Source: Paenibacillus phoenicis
Lineage (GTDB): Bacteria; Bacillota; Bacilli; Paenibacillales; Paenibacillaceae
Assembly (NCBI RefSeq): GCF_034718895.1
Contig: NZ_JAYERP010000001.1
Location: 1,426,001 to 1,490,000, forward strand
DNA: 64,000 nucleotides
Reading direction: 5' to 3'
The notes below the pieces were generated by a model. The model saw nothing but the letters and a program-made list of their open reading frames with translations. It searched no databases and was not told where the DNA came from. Shown piece after piece: positions 8,990 to 18,072 of this stretch. Within the stretch, counting starts at the first letter, position 1, and each line of letters starts with the position of its first letter. A program made the translations under genes and the position numbers.

Positions 8990-9535
8990 TTACAGTTCGT
9001 CGTCGAGGAGATCCGGATCCAAATCTTCATAATCGCCGAGCTCGGAGCCGAAATCGTAGTCCTTGTCATCGATGCCGCTGCTCGGCACAACAAGCACGTT
9101 CAACTTCGTTTCGGCAACCAGTTCCACCGCGAATTCGCGTTCCACCCGAATGGATACGCGGCCGTCTCCCGATACGGTGGCTTCGACGGTGCTCGGTTCC
9201 TGCGTGGCTTCTGCGGACACTTCCACCGTCGACGAACGGTGTCTGGAATCCAAGTAGTTCAGCGGAACATTCTCAACATAAGATACCGTTTCTTTGGCGA
9301 CCTCAGTCTGCGAGTTTTTGTCGTACGAATACCAGATGTTAATATCGTAAGTACCAATAACTTCAATTCCGTCTCCCGCAGCGACCGCTTCGTACTGGTG
9401 GTTGATGATCCAGGCCCCCAGGATGCTCGACGGTTTATGAGGGGGAGTCACGGTATGTGTTACGGTAGAGAACTTACGACCTTTGCCGCAGATCGCTTTC
9501 GTGATGATCTCTCTACTTTGATATTTCAATGACAT
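8990..9535 (-). CDS. cotE: Outer spore coat protein CotE
   Basis: 181 residues from the ATG at 9535, which has GGAGGAGGTT upstream. An eight-residue extension would start inside the ribosome binding site. CotE is the morphogenetic protein that nucleates assembly of the outer coat of the endospore. Visible hallmarks are REIITKAICGKG at the N-terminus, SSILGAWIINHQYEA, the NIWYSYDKNSQTEVA strand and a strongly acidic tail rich in Asp and Glu. mutS-cotE linkage is the same as in B. subtilis. Presence implies that the host sporulates. Confidence 0.96.
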   Translation of the reverse strand: MSLKYQSREIITKAICGKGRKFSTVTHTVTPPHKPSSILGAWIINHQYEAVAAGDGIEVIGTYDINIWYSYDKNSQTEVAKETVSYVENVPLNYLDSRHRSSTVEVSAEATQEPSTVEATVSGDGRVSIRVEREFAVELVAETKLNVLVVPSSGIDDKDYDFGSELGDYEDLDPDLLDDEL

Positions 9536-9599
9536 GTTAGAACCTCCTCCATACATCATTCAATACAAGTGTATGCAGGACATTCGTCTAGGGTGACAA

Positions 9600-10595
9600 C
9601 TATTTTATCGACGCCTGTTTTCGTTTTGCTCCCCGTTTCTCCGCTATTCGTGGAATGGGGGCTTTATTTTTTTTGGAGACAGCCAGATATAAGGAAAGTT
9701 CCCGGCACAGCTGCAAAATGGCTGAACGCATTTCAAATTCCTCACGGGTTGAAGGCATCTCCATTTTCTTGAACTCCTCCTCCAGCTCCGTAAGCATCTG
9801 CTCCGTAATCCCCGTATATTCCTCTTGATTTACATCCACGCTAAGCCGGTCAAACAACACGGCCACAAATTCGCCTTGCGGGATACGTTGATACACTTGC
9901 GAAATCAGCTCCAGCATCCCTTCGATCCGGCTTAACTGCTCTTTGCGCATGATAAAATACGCCGTCCACGCCTCGTTGGGCGAGATCATCTGGTTCTCGG
10001 CTGCCCGCTTCGCGAGCGCGTAGCCCTCATCGATCTTTCGGGCCGCATCGGTGATCTCCTTGCCATCCCATAAGCGATAGGGATCGCGCAGCGAAGCGGC
10101 AATCTCTTGAAAGATACGGGAAAACAAGGCATCCACCTCACGCCGAGTTTCCAGCAGCTTGTCTTCCGTTTTGGGCATGTACAGAAAATTAACGACCATG
10201 GCCGAACCCAACCCAATGATCAGCAGCTCCACCTGGATTAACAGCACGTGCCAGGAGATCTCCCCGCCGCTGAATACGCGGAACACGACAACGGAGCTGG
10301 TCACAATCCCTTCCTTGAAGCCCGCGCGAGCGATCAATGGGAAAGCGACGAGGATGTAAATGGCCAGCACCCAAATATGAAACCCGAGGAAGTAGAAGAT
10401 GCCAAAAGCAAGCAACAACCCCAAAGTTGAAGCAAAAAAACGTGCCGTTATCGATGCCAGGCTGCGCTTGCGGGTGACGTCGACCCCTAAAATCGCCAGC
10501 AGTCCCGCCGAATTGGCACCAGGCACCCCTAAGGCATCCGCAATAAATATTGCCATTAGCGTGGCAATGGCCGTTTTGATCACTCGAAAACCCAT
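9600..10595 (-). CDS. Aromatic acid exporter / FUSC-like membrane protein (YqjA type)
   Basis: 331 residues. The N-terminal half carries about five hydrophobic segments (TAIATLMAIFIADALG, GLLLAFGIFYFLG, VLAIYILVAFPLIA and further) typical of the ArAE_1/FUSC membrane domain. The C-terminal half is helical, charged and cytoplasmic with a basic end (KKNKAPIPRIAEKRGAKRKQ). Family members are predicted exporters, but substrates in Firmicutes are undetermined. The start has GGGTGAGAA upstream. The gene stands alone. Confidence 0.8.
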   Translation of the reverse strand: MGFRVIKTAIATLMAIFIADALGVPGANSAGLLAILGVDVTRKRSLASITARFFASTLGLLLAFGIFYFLGFHIWVLAIYILVAFPLIARAGFKEGIVTSSVVVFRVFSGGEISWHVLLIQVELLIIGLGSAMVVNFLYMPKTEDKLLETRREVDALFSRIFQEIAASLRDPYRLWDGKEITDAARKIDEGYALAKRAAENQMISPNEAWTAYFIMRKEQLSRIEGMLELISQVYQRIPQGEFVAVLFDRLSVDVNQEEYTGITEQMLTELEEEFKKMEMPSTREEFEMRSAILQLCRELSLYLAVSKKNKAPIPRIAEKRGAKRKQASIK

Positions 10596-10758
10596 GAATT
10601 CTCACCCTTTTTGTCGAAAGCGATCTATGAAAATATCCTACTTGATTTCACGCTCCCACACAATCAGATATATTTCATTCGTCCCAGCTCTGTTCAACGG
10701 TCGAAACGGTATAATCAGGTAAAGACTACGGCGAAGCTCCCTCCTCCTGCTCGAATGC

Positions 10759-10783
10759 AAAAAGGGAGCGTTACCGCTCCCTT
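10759..10783 (-). terminator. Terminator overlapping the permease stop codon
   Basis: AAGGGAGCG/CGCTCCCTT is followed by TTTTTGC on the minus strand. The 5' arm is made of the last codons and the TAA lies in the loop. Confidence 0.85.
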
Positions 10784-11601
10784 ACCAGCTTCCGTTCGAT
10801 ATAAACGACCAGCTGGTACATCGCTGTCGCCACGATGGCAATGATTACGAGGCTTGACAGCACCAGCGTAAAGTTAAACACCTGAAATCCGTAAACGATG
10901 AGGTAACCGAGGCCGATTCGGGCAACAAGGAATTCTCCAACGATGACTCCGACCCAAGCCATCCCCACATTCACCTTCAACGTAGACACGATGGTTGGAA
11001 ACGAAGCCGGCAGGATTACCTTCAAAAACACGTCGCGCCGGCTCCCCCCAAACGTGCGAATCACCTTTACAAAGTTCGCGTCAACTTCGTTGAAGCTGTT
11101 AAAGACGACGAGGGTGGTTACAATCACTGTAATTGATAACGTTGTGACCACAATCGCGGTGAAGCCGGCGCCAAACAGGACGATAAAGATCGGACCCAGC
11201 GCTACCTTCGGCATACTATTGAACACGACCATGTAAGGATCCAGCACACGCGATAGAAACGGTGACCACCAAATCAGCACGGCAAGCAATGTGCCGATCA
11301 GGGTCCCCAGCAGGAAACCTACTGCCGTTTCACCAACCGTCATCGCCAGATGCGGCCACAATTCTCCGCTTAGCGCATCCTTCACGATCTGCCGTCCTAC
11401 CTTGGACGGGTAGCTGAAGATCAGTACATCAATCCATTTCAATTGGCCTGCAAGCTCCCATAATCCCACAAACAACACGAGGATTAAGATCTGTACACTC
11501 AGCACGTAACGGCTCATCTGACGTTTGCGTTTGCGGTATTGCTGCCATTTCTCCTGCAGCCAGGCTTCTGAAGCGGCCGGTTTCGTCACGGGCGGTGCCA
11601 A
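10771..11601 (-). CDS. ABC transporter permease, SsuC/TauC type
   Basis: 276 residues with about six membrane segments and the inner-membrane permease signature near residues 190-215 (KVIRTFGGSRRDVFLKVILPASFP). It forms the membrane pore of an importer with the ATPase and binding protein encoded just upstream. Its start overlaps the ATPase gene by 16 bp, and a terminator hairpin overlaps its stop codon, so it is the last gene of a three-gene operon. The family imports sulfonates, nitrate, thiamine precursors and similar small molecules. The substrate cannot be told here. Confidence 0.9.
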   Translation of the reverse strand: MAPPVTKPAASEAWLQEKWQQYRKRKRQMSRYVLSVQILILVLFVGLWELAGQLKWIDVLIFSYPSKVGRQIVKDALSGELWPHLAMTVGETAVGFLLGTLIGTLLAVLIWWSPFLSRVLDPYMVVFNSMPKVALGPIFIVLFGAGFTAIVVTTLSITVIVTTLVVFNSFNEVDANFVKVIRTFGGSRRDVFLKVILPASFPTIVSTLKVNVGMAWVGVIVGEFLVARIGLGYLIVYGFQVFNFTLVLSSLVIIAIVATAMYQLVVYIERKLVRER

Positions 11602-12380
11602 TGGCTATCCCTCCTTTCCGACGTCTCCAGATCGCGCCAGATTTCATGGAATAGTTCATTGAAGCCTTCGGCCTCCCGGGCATAAAACGGCTGGGCTTTC
11701 CGGATATTCTCCGGGATCTCGTACATGCTGCGAATTCGCCCTGGTCTGGGGGCCAGCACGATCACCCGATCGCTGACCGCGATCGCCTCCGATAGATCGT
11801 GGGTCACCAATACGCCCGTTTTCTTCCGCTGCTTTAGCGTCCCCCACACCAAATCCTCCAGCTGTAGCTTCGTCTGGTAGTCCAGCGCTGAGAACGGCTC
11901 ATCCAGCAGCAGCAGCTCCGGATCGGTCGCCAGCGTTCGCACAAGGGCCACCCGTTGGCGCATTCCGCCCGACAGCTGATGGGGATACAATTTCGCGGTA
12001 TCGCCGAGCCCCATTTCGGCCAGCAACGCCCGCGCGTGCTCCACACTTTCCGGCGTTAACCTTCCGGTCAGTTCCAACCCCAGTACGGTATTGCTCAGAA
12101 TCGTCCGCCACGGGAACAAGTAATCCTGCTGCAGCATATACCCCACCTGCGGGGTGGGGCCCGTTACCGGTTTGCCGTGCAGGAGCACCTCTCCCCGGGA
12201 TGGGGCCAGCAGACCAGCCATGACGGAAAGAAGCGTGGTCTTTCCGCAACCGCTGGGACCAACCAAACTGATGAATTCGCCAGGCTCTACCGCTAAATTC
12301 ATCCCTTGCAAGGCGAGGACGGCCTCCCGGTCCGTCACGTAGACCAGATCTAGGTTTTTCAGTTCCACGACAGATGGCAA
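11586..12380 (-). CDS. ABC transporter ATP-binding protein, SsuB/TauB type
   Basis: 264 residues. Walker A GPSGCGKTT is at residues 41-49, the signature LSGGMRQR lies near residue 140, Walker B LLLLDEPFSALD follows, and the switch His is in VLVTHDLSEAI. The start is a TTG with AAGGAG eleven bases upstream; no better ATG is in frame. It energises the permease encoded downstream. Motifs are complete, so it should be active. Confidence 0.93.
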   Translation of the reverse strand: MPSVVELKNLDLVYVTDREAVLALQGMNLAVEPGEFISLVGPSGCGKTTLLSVMAGLLAPSRGEVLLHGKPVTGPTPQVGYMLQQDYLFPWRTILSNTVLGLELTGRLTPESVEHARALLAEMGLGDTAKLYPHQLSGGMRQRVALVRTLATDPELLLLDEPFSALDYQTKLQLEDLVWGTLKQRKKTGVLVTHDLSEAIAVSDRVIVLAPRPGRIRSMYEIPENIRKAQPFYAREAEGFNELFHEIWRDLETSERRDSHWHRP

Positions 12381-12414
12381 AAGCGCTCACGCTCCTTTTC
12401 CGTTCACGTTCATG

Positions 12415-13416
12415 TTATTTGACGGATTTGACGGCTTGCTCGGCAAAGCTGTTATCCACCAGCTTATCCGCTTCCACCCGTTCATTGAGTTCTCCGGCGC
12501 TTTCCATCACGTCAAGCAGGTTGTTCCAGGCGTCCTCCGCCAAAGCCGGCGTTTCTGCATAGCTTCCCTGCTCCTGATACCGCTTGATCGAGCTGACCAA
12601 GATCTCCATGTCCGTATCTTTAAAATAAGGCGCAACCGTCTCGGCAATTTCTTCCGGCGTATGCGATTGAACCCAGCGTTGGGCTTTATGAATCGCATTC
12701 GTAAACTTCTGGACGATTTCCGAATGATCCTTGATATAGCTCTGCTTGGTCATAAATACCGTATAGGGCAGCCTGCCGCTCTCCGTACCAAAGGAAGCGA
12801 CGACGTATCCTTTCCCTTCCTTCTCCACGATGGAGGCTTGGGGTTCAAACAGCTGAACGAATTGTCCCGTTCCCGATATGAATGCAGCCGTGATGTTGGC
12901 GAAGTCCACATTCTGGATTAACTCCAGATCCTGATGTGGATCGATCCCGTGCTTGCGCAGGGTGAACTCGCCGGCCATTTGCGGCATGCCTCCCTTCCGT
13001 TGACCCAGAAAGACGCTCCCCTTCAACATCTCCCAATCAAATTCGGCGGAGTCCCGGGCAACCAGGAAGGTACCGTCGGTTTGCGTCAATTGAGCGAAGT
13101 TGATCACGGGATCTGTGGAGCCTTGCTGATACACGTAAATCGACGTCTCGGCTCCGACCAACGCCACGTCGATGGCCCCCGACAGCAATGCCGTCATCGT
13201 TTTGTCACCACCCGCCGTTGTTTGCAGCTCCACGTCCAGTCCTTCTTCTTTAAAGAAACCTTTTTCCAATGCGACGTACTGAGGGGCATAAAATACGGAA
13301 CGGGTGACTTCCCCGATTTTGACCTTTTGTGCTTTGCCGCTTCCTCCACAAGCGCTTAGCGCTGCGGTCAGGAGGACGATGAGCGCGATCCATAACCCCT
13401 TTCTTACGTTGTTCAT
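12415..13416 (-). CDS. ABC transporter substrate-binding lipoprotein (NMT1/SsuA-like)
   Basis: 333 residues from the ATG at 13416 with GGAGAGGT upstream. A lipobox LSAC places the lipidated Cys at residue 23. The NMT1/THI5-like fold is suggested by VFYAPQYVALEKGFFKEEGLDVEL and by LLSGAIDVALVGAE. It captures the ligand outside the membrane and hands it to the permease. The ATPase gene follows after 34 bp. No thiamine (TPP) riboswitch or S-box was seen upstream, so a thiamine-precursor role is not favoured. Sulfonate, nitrate or another ligand remains open. Confidence 0.9.
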   Translation of the reverse strand: MNNVRKGLWIALIVLLTAALSACGGSGKAQKVKIGEVTRSVFYAPQYVALEKGFFKEEGLDVELQTTAGGDKTMTALLSGAIDVALVGAETSIYVYQQGSTDPVINFAQLTQTDGTFLVARDSAEFDWEMLKGSVFLGQRKGGMPQMAGEFTLRKHGIDPHQDLELIQNVDFANITAAFISGTGQFVQLFEPQASIVEKEGKGYVVASFGTESGRLPYTVFMTKQSYIKDHSEIVQKFTNAIHKAQRWVQSHTPEEIAETVAPYFKDTDMEILVSSIKRYQEQGSYAETPALAEDAWNNLLDVMESAGELNERVEADKLVDNSFAEQAVKSVK

Positions 13417-13550
13417 GCCATTCACCTCTCCTTCTAAATGGGGTTTCATAGCCAATCGATGTCTAGCGGTTGGCCAGAAGATACACTAAATACTATGCGA
13501 TGGCCTAACAAAAGGTTAAGCCGTGCCGGGGCGTTCCAAGTTCGATGTAC

Positions 13551-13600
13551 GAAAAAAAGCTGCCCCTAAGAGCGGATGAATCCGCCTTAGGGGCAGCTTT
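13551..13600 (-). terminator. Intrinsic terminator after carboxypeptidase gene
   Basis: Long perfect stem GCTGCCCCTAAG/CTTAGGGGCAGC with an inner GCGGA/TCCGC helix, followed by TTTTTTT on the minus strand. Confidence 0.92.
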
Positions 13601-13614
13601 CGACCGGCATCGCT

Positions 13615-15132
13615 TTAGATGCCGTAAATGCTTTTGAATTTCTGTTCTAGATAATCTGCGAGATAGTCCGGGTTTAACTCTTCGCCGGTGACCGCAAGGA
13701 TCAGCTCCGACGGTTTCCGGCTCTTGCCGTATTTGTAGATTCTGTCGGTCAACCATTCCTTGATCGGCTGGAAGTTCCCTTCGGCGATGAGTTCTTCAAA
13801 TTGCGGCAGCTCTTTCCGCAGCGTATTGGCGATTTGGGCTGCGTACATATTGCCAAGCGCATAGGATGGGAAGTACCCAAACAGACCGGCCGACCAATGC
13901 ACGTCCTGCAGTACGCCAAACCCATCGTTAGGGGGAGTCAAGCCGAGATAGTCGCGGTATTTCTCGTTCCATACCTTCGGCAGCTCGCTGACCGGCAACC
14001 CTTCATTAAAGAGCATCTTCTCAATCTCGTAGCGGATAATAATATGCAAATTATAAGTCAGTTCATCCGCTTCAATCCGGATTAACGAGTTCTCTACACG
14101 ATTGATGCCGCGGAAGAACTGCTCCGGCGTAACATCCTTAAGCTGTTTTGGAAAATGCTGCTGCAATTCTCCGAAATACCGCTGCCAGAATTGCAGACTG
14201 CGCCCAACGAAGTTCTCCCAGAAACGGGACTGGGACTCATGGATGCCCATCGACGTACCTTGGCCCAGCGGCGTTCCGGCCAGCTCCACCGATACGTTCT
14301 GCTCGTAAAGCGCATGCCCGCCCTCATGCAAGGAGCTGAAGATGGCGCTGGCGACATCATCCTGCTTGTAGTTGGTAGTGATCCGCACGTCGCCATGGTT
14401 GATCGTTGTTTGGAACGGGTGAACCGTTTCGTCAATCCGTCCAGCTGCAAAATCGTAGCCGATTTGTTCGAGCAGGAACCGGCTGAACTTCGCTTGCTGC
14501 TGCGTGTCGTACAGTTGGTTCAGGAAAGGAGCTTCCGGCTTATTCTTAGCCCCAGCCACCGCCTCAACCAATGGAACGAGCCGATCGCGTAGCTGGCCGA
14601 AGACCTGGTCGAGTTTCTCGGTAGTCAGGTCCGGTTCATACATATGTAGTAACGTATCATAACGCGTAGCCTTCGGACCCCAGTAGTCGATAAACTCCTG
14701 AATCTTTGCCACGATTTTCGTTAAATAAGGTTCAAAGCCGGCGAAATCGCTGTTCTCCTTAAAGTCTTCCCACACCGTTTCGGCATGGGCTGTCAGCTCC
14801 GTATATTCGCGGAATTTCTGTGGCGGAATCTTGACGCTTCGGTCGTATTCCTCCTGCACATCGAGCACCATCCGGCGCTTCACATCATCCAATTCCTCCA
14901 GGACGGCAGGCTGGTTCAAATAAGCTAAGTACTCGCCCATCTCGGCTGACGTTTGCAGCTTAAAAGCTTCCGTGGACAACAATCCGATGGTCGCTGCCCG
15001 GGTCTCCGCCCCTTTGCGCGGTGCACCGGTGCGTAAATCCCAGTTCATCAGCGCGACCGCTTCCCCGTATGCATGAATCTTCTGCAGAAGCTCCCGAAAG
15101 AGCTCCCATTTCTCAACCGTTTCCTGTTTCAT
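13615..15132 (-). CDS. Thermostable-type metallocarboxypeptidase, M32 family
   Basis: 505 residues from the ATG at 15132, which has GGGAG upstream; the upstream in-frame extension lacks a site. The zinc motif HEGGH in LHEGGHALYEQ lies near residue 267. Other family blocks are visible: MNWDLRTGAPRKG near the N-terminus, GTSMGIHESQSRFWEN after the zinc site, and RIEADELTYNLHI. M32 enzymes remove C-terminal residues from peptides in the cytoplasm. The gene is monocistronic, bounded by the terminator downstream and divergent from the HesB-like gene. Confidence 0.96.
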   Translation of the reverse strand: MKQETVEKWELFRELLQKIHAYGEAVALMNWDLRTGAPRKGAETRAATIGLLSTEAFKLQTSAEMGEYLAYLNQPAVLEELDDVKRRMVLDVQEEYDRSVKIPPQKFREYTELTAHAETVWEDFKENSDFAGFEPYLTKIVAKIQEFIDYWGPKATRYDTLLHMYEPDLTTEKLDQVFGQLRDRLVPLVEAVAGAKNKPEAPFLNQLYDTQQQAKFSRFLLEQIGYDFAAGRIDETVHPFQTTINHGDVRITTNYKQDDVASAIFSSLHEGGHALYEQNVSVELAGTPLGQGTSMGIHESQSRFWENFVGRSLQFWQRYFGELQQHFPKQLKDVTPEQFFRGINRVENSLIRIEADELTYNLHIIIRYEIEKMLFNEGLPVSELPKVWNEKYRDYLGLTPPNDGFGVLQDVHWSAGLFGYFPSYALGNMYAAQIANTLRKELPQFEELIAEGNFQPIKEWLTDRIYKYGKSRKPSELILAVTGEELNPDYLADYLEQKFKSIYGI

Positions 15133-15274
15133 GACAACTCCCGCCTTTACTGGTGAAATATAGTTGCTACTCTTGATGATACTTTTAACTAAACGTATAA
15201 TCAAATTTTAAGTAGACGAATTCGTTAATTTTTATTGAAATTTTATTTTGATGTAAAGGAGTTGCCTCTTCCTT

Positions 15275-15598
15275 ATGAAAATCACGCTTAACGCAACGGC
15301 CAAAAAAATGATCGACGACAAGTTAGCTGGCCAGCCTGGCTTGCTCCGCCTCGTCTACGATACGGAAAACTGCGGCTGCGGCATGAGCGGTGTTCCCGTA
15401 CTGAACATCGTATCCGAACCGGGTCCATATGATATTCCCATGGACAATGAAGCCTACCCATTTTGGATTGACAAAATGCAGGCTGTTTTTTTTGAAGAGG
15501 AGCTGTCCTTGAAAGGGGAAGAAGCAACCGGGACGTTCCGCTTGGATGGGCCGTCCCAGTTTTACAAATCCAATATTCCATTGGTAGACCGCCGGTAA
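15275..15598 (+). CDS. HesB/IscA-like iron-sulfur biosynthesis-family protein (YqkB-like)
   Basis: 107 residues. The N-terminal MKITLNATAKKMIDDKL resembles the HesB/IscA fold, but the two conserved C-terminal Cys of true A-type carriers are absent. Instead a central CGCGMSG motif carries two Cys around residue 38. This matches a Firmicute subgroup of the family whose function is unsettled. AAGGAG lies 13 bases before the ATG. It is transcribed divergently from the carboxypeptidase gene. Confidence 0.8.
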   Translation: MKITLNATAKKMIDDKLAGQPGLLRLVYDTENCGCGMSGVPVLNIVSEPGPYDIPMDNEAYPFWIDKMQAVFFEEELSLKGEEATGTFRLDGPSQFYKSNIPLVDRR

Positions 15599-15779
15599 TT
15601 CGCCGTATTCGTGCCAACAACAAACAAGTCCAGCGGTATGATGTCAAGCTGTTGATTTAATCGAATTGGAAATTTCCCGTGCCTGTTGAGCGCGGAGTCA
15701 CGAAAAAAGGGCGCATCAAACCAAGCCCAGCCAAAAACCATGTCAGATACCAGATTTTTACTGGGAATTCGTGAAGGAC

Positions 15780-17230
15780 TAAGGCAAAGGAGGCGTTAAT
15801 CCTTGGCGCTATTCACCTTCCTTCGAGGCGTGTAGAGTTGGCCGCTGCGTAGCAGCACATCGACCAGACGCACGAGTTTTCTTGCCGTTAAGACGAGGGC
15901 GCGTTTGTGTTGATTCTTGGGCACTTCGTGATACTTCTTCCGGTAATATTCACCGAATTCTTCATCGCGCATCCTAACCGAGTTGGCAGCTTCAACGAGG
16001 TAGTAGCGCAGGAATCGGTTGCCGGATTTGATGCGGGCGGTGTCCTCCGCCTCGAAGACGCCGGACTGGTGCCTGCGCCACGTCAGACCCGCGTACTTGG
16101 CGACGGCGGCTTGATCCTTGAACCGTTCAATATCGCCGAGTTCGCCGAGCAGACCGGCTGCATAGACTTTGCCGATGCCGGGCACTGACAGCAAGCACTG
16201 AGCGCCTTGAATGCCGTCGAGGACCCGCTCGATCGCTTTGTCGAGATCCTTGAGCTGCTTCTGGATGCTGCGGATGGATTCGATGGAGGTGCCGAGCACC
16301 AGGTCAATCGAATCCTCCACGACCTTGGACAGCCGATAGGAGGCGCGGGCAGCTTGCTGAATGCAGCGGGCGACCCGCTCGGGATCGGGGAAACGATTGC
16401 GTCCCTTGTCCCGCAGATAGTCGGCCAGATCGGCCACGTCCATCTCGGCGATGTCATCGAGGCTGAACTTCTCGGAGAGCATCTCCATGAGCGCATGGCC
16501 AAACACGGAGCTGTCGACCTCGGTTGTAAACGCATTGCACTTGTAGAACAGGTTCTGCAAGAAGTACTGCTTCTCGCGAGCCAAGTTATGGACCAAGTGG
16601 AAACGCATGCGCGTGAGGCGTTGAAGGGCGACATACTGCTCCTGCATGACGATGGTGGTCGTCAGGCGGCCGAAGCGCAGGCGATCCGCAATGACCCAGG
16701 CGTCGAGCCGGTCGGTCTTGTCCATATCCGCATAGGCTTCTCTGAACTTGCTGATGAGCTTGGGGTTCAAGGTGAACACCTTGGCCTTGCGCTCTCGAAG
16801 CGCTGGATCCTGATGCAGGTACATGGCAGGGTGCCAGCTGTAGACGGAAGTGGCTTCCAAGCCGATGTGAATCTCGGTGACGGCCAACTTGTCCGCTGCA
16901 GCGACGATTTGGTCACGCAAGTGCGAGGCGCCATTCAAATTGTTTTTGACGGTGAGTGTCTCAAGCTTGTCACCGTCAGCGTTCATGAAACACGCTTCGA
17001 GCTCTTGCGAGCTCACGTCAATACCGACAAAAAGCTTCAAGTGAAATTCCTCCTTTCGCTAGGGATTCAGGGAATGGACGCTCCGGGATGCCTCCGGCGC
17101 ACGCGCAGATCTATCACCCTCGCGTATGAGGACACACTTCGGGCCATGAGCTGCCCCGGATCTGCTAAAACCGGGCATGGGATGCCGAAGGGAACAGCCA
17201 GCGGGTAAGAAGCTCAGACGCGTACCGGAG
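15780..17230 (-). mobile_element. IS110-family insertion sequence (ends not resolved)
   Basis: The element contains one transposase gene and a long GC-rich non-coding stretch upstream of it. IS110 elements usually lack terminal inverted repeats and target duplications, so the ends cannot be placed from a single copy; the limits given are approximate. It sits between the HesB-like gene and the carbonic anhydrase gene and disrupts neither. Confidence 0.6.
15796..17040 (-). CDS. IS110-family transposase (DEDD recombinase)
   Basis: 414 residues, full length. The N-terminal RuvC-like DEDD domain starts GIDVSSQELEACF and contains IGLEATSVYSWH, then MDKTDRLDAWVIADRL. The C-terminal Transposase_20 domain is seen as LLSVPGIGKVYAAGLL and KYAGLTWRRHQSGVF, with the expected Ser in the C-terminal block TARIKSGNRFLRYYL. 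The ATG at 17040 has GGAGGAA upstream. No frameshift is seen, so the element may still be active. IS110 transposases act with an RNA encoded in the element's non-coding end. Confidence 0.95.
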   Translation of the reverse strand: MKLFVGIDVSSQELEACFMNADGDKLETLTVKNNLNGASHLRDQIVAAADKLAVTEIHIGLEATSVYSWHPAMYLHQDPALRERKAKVFTLNPKLISKFREAYADMDKTDRLDAWVIADRLRFGRLTTTIVMQEQYVALQRLTRMRFHLVHNLAREKQYFLQNLFYKCNAFTTEVDSSVFGHALMEMLSEKFSLDDIAEMDVADLADYLRDKGRNRFPDPERVARCIQQAARASYRLSKVVEDSIDLVLGTSIESIRSIQKQLKDLDKAIERVLDGIQGAQCLLSVPGIGKVYAAGLLGELGDIERFKDQAAVAKYAGLTWRRHQSGVFEAEDTARIKSGNRFLRYYLVEAANSVRMRDEEFGEYYRKKYHEVPKNQHKRALVLTARKLVRLVDVLLRSGQLYTPRRKVNSAKD

Positions 17231-17445
17231 AAACAGACTTAAGGAGTAGACGATGCTACTGGAGGCAGAAGGATTTCCCCGAATGGACCCTACGTTCCAT
17301 TGTCCAGAGGCATACCGGAAAGTCCAGTCCCTGATGGAATTTTCAAAGAACAAGCTGGAAATTTGGAGGCTGTTTTCCATCCCCCGGGGGGATGGAAATG
17401 AACCTAAAAGAGCTTTTTAAAGATACTATACGAGGAGGTAGTAAC
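17041..17445. other. Non-coding region between IS110 transposase and carbonic anhydrase gene
   Basis: 405 bp without a convincing gene. The first 190 bp are GC-rich, contain several short inverted repeats (for example CCCGG/CCGGG pairs) and probably belong to the IS110 end that could encode its guide RNA. The right part holds the TTTCCATC-C/G-GATGGAAA hairpin at 17374-17397. Confidence 0.5.
17374..17397. repeat. G/C-centred inverted repeat
   Basis: TTTCCATCCCCC is followed directly by GGGGGGATGGAAA; the arms match except for one extra G. It lies about 50 bp upstream of the carbonic anhydrase start. It could be a regulator site or a leader hairpin; there is no T-run, so it is not a terminator. 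Confidence 0.6.
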
Positions 17446-18018
17446 ATGAATCAATTGCAGTCGATACTGGAGTTCAACCGTAAATTTGTCGAGGAGAAGG
17501 AATACGAGAAATATGTAACGGATAAATTTCCTGAGAAGAAAATGGCGATCGTGACCTGTATGGATACGCGGCTCGTCGAATTGCTCCCGAAAGCGATGAA
17601 CCTGCGCAACGGCGATGTGAAGCTGATCAAGAACGCCGGCGCAATCATTTCCCAGCCTTTTGGGAGCGTCATGCGTAGTCTTCTCGTTGCGATCTACGAA
17701 TTACATGCCCAGGAAGTATTCATCGTTGGTCATACCGGCTGCGGTATGGCTGCGCTCAATTCGGACCGGATGATTGGCTCCATGCGGGAACGGGGTATCA
17801 GCGACGACACGTTGAACACGATCGAGAATTCCGGCATCAAGCTAAACAAATGGCTGCGCGGTTTCGATAACGAGAAGGAAGGGATCATTCGGACCGTCAA
17901 TATCGTTAAGAGGCACCCGCTCCTTCCTGCAGATGTTCCTGTTCACGGGTTGCTGATTGATTCCACGACAGGCGAGCTGGAACTGATTATCGACGGGTAC
18001 CAGCCTCTTCCGAAATAA
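17446..18018 (+). CDS. Beta-class carbonic anhydrase
   Basis: 190 residues from the ATG at 17446, which has GAGGAGG upstream. The enzyme interconverts CO2 and bicarbonate. Zinc ligands are visible as CMDTR (Cys and the Asp-Arg dyad, near residue 39) and HTGCGM (His and Cys, near residue 98). The length fits the short beta-class proteins of Bacilli. It is followed by the MalY-type gene after 54 bp on the same strand, with which it may be co-transcribed. Confidence 0.94.
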   Translation: MNQLQSILEFNRKFVEEKEYEKYVTDKFPEKKMAIVTCMDTRLVELLPKAMNLRNGDVKLIKNAGAIISQPFGSVMRSLLVAIYELHAQEVFIVGHTGCGMAALNSDRMIGSMRERGISDDTLNTIENSGIKLNKWLRGFDNEKEGIIRTVNIVKRHPLLPADVPVHGLLIDSTTGELELIIDGYQPLPK

Positions 18019-18072
18019 GCCCGACACGACTAGAGATAACCTGCATCTATGGGAAAGGAAAGGAACAAAGAG

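Noticed and set aside
13417..13550. TPP or SAM riboswitch upstream of the NMT1-type lipoprotein gene
   Set aside because: No conserved core of either class could be found.
16207..17208. 333-codon plus-strand frame opposite the transposase
   Set aside because: Antisense to a complete IS110 transposase with all motifs; no start signal.
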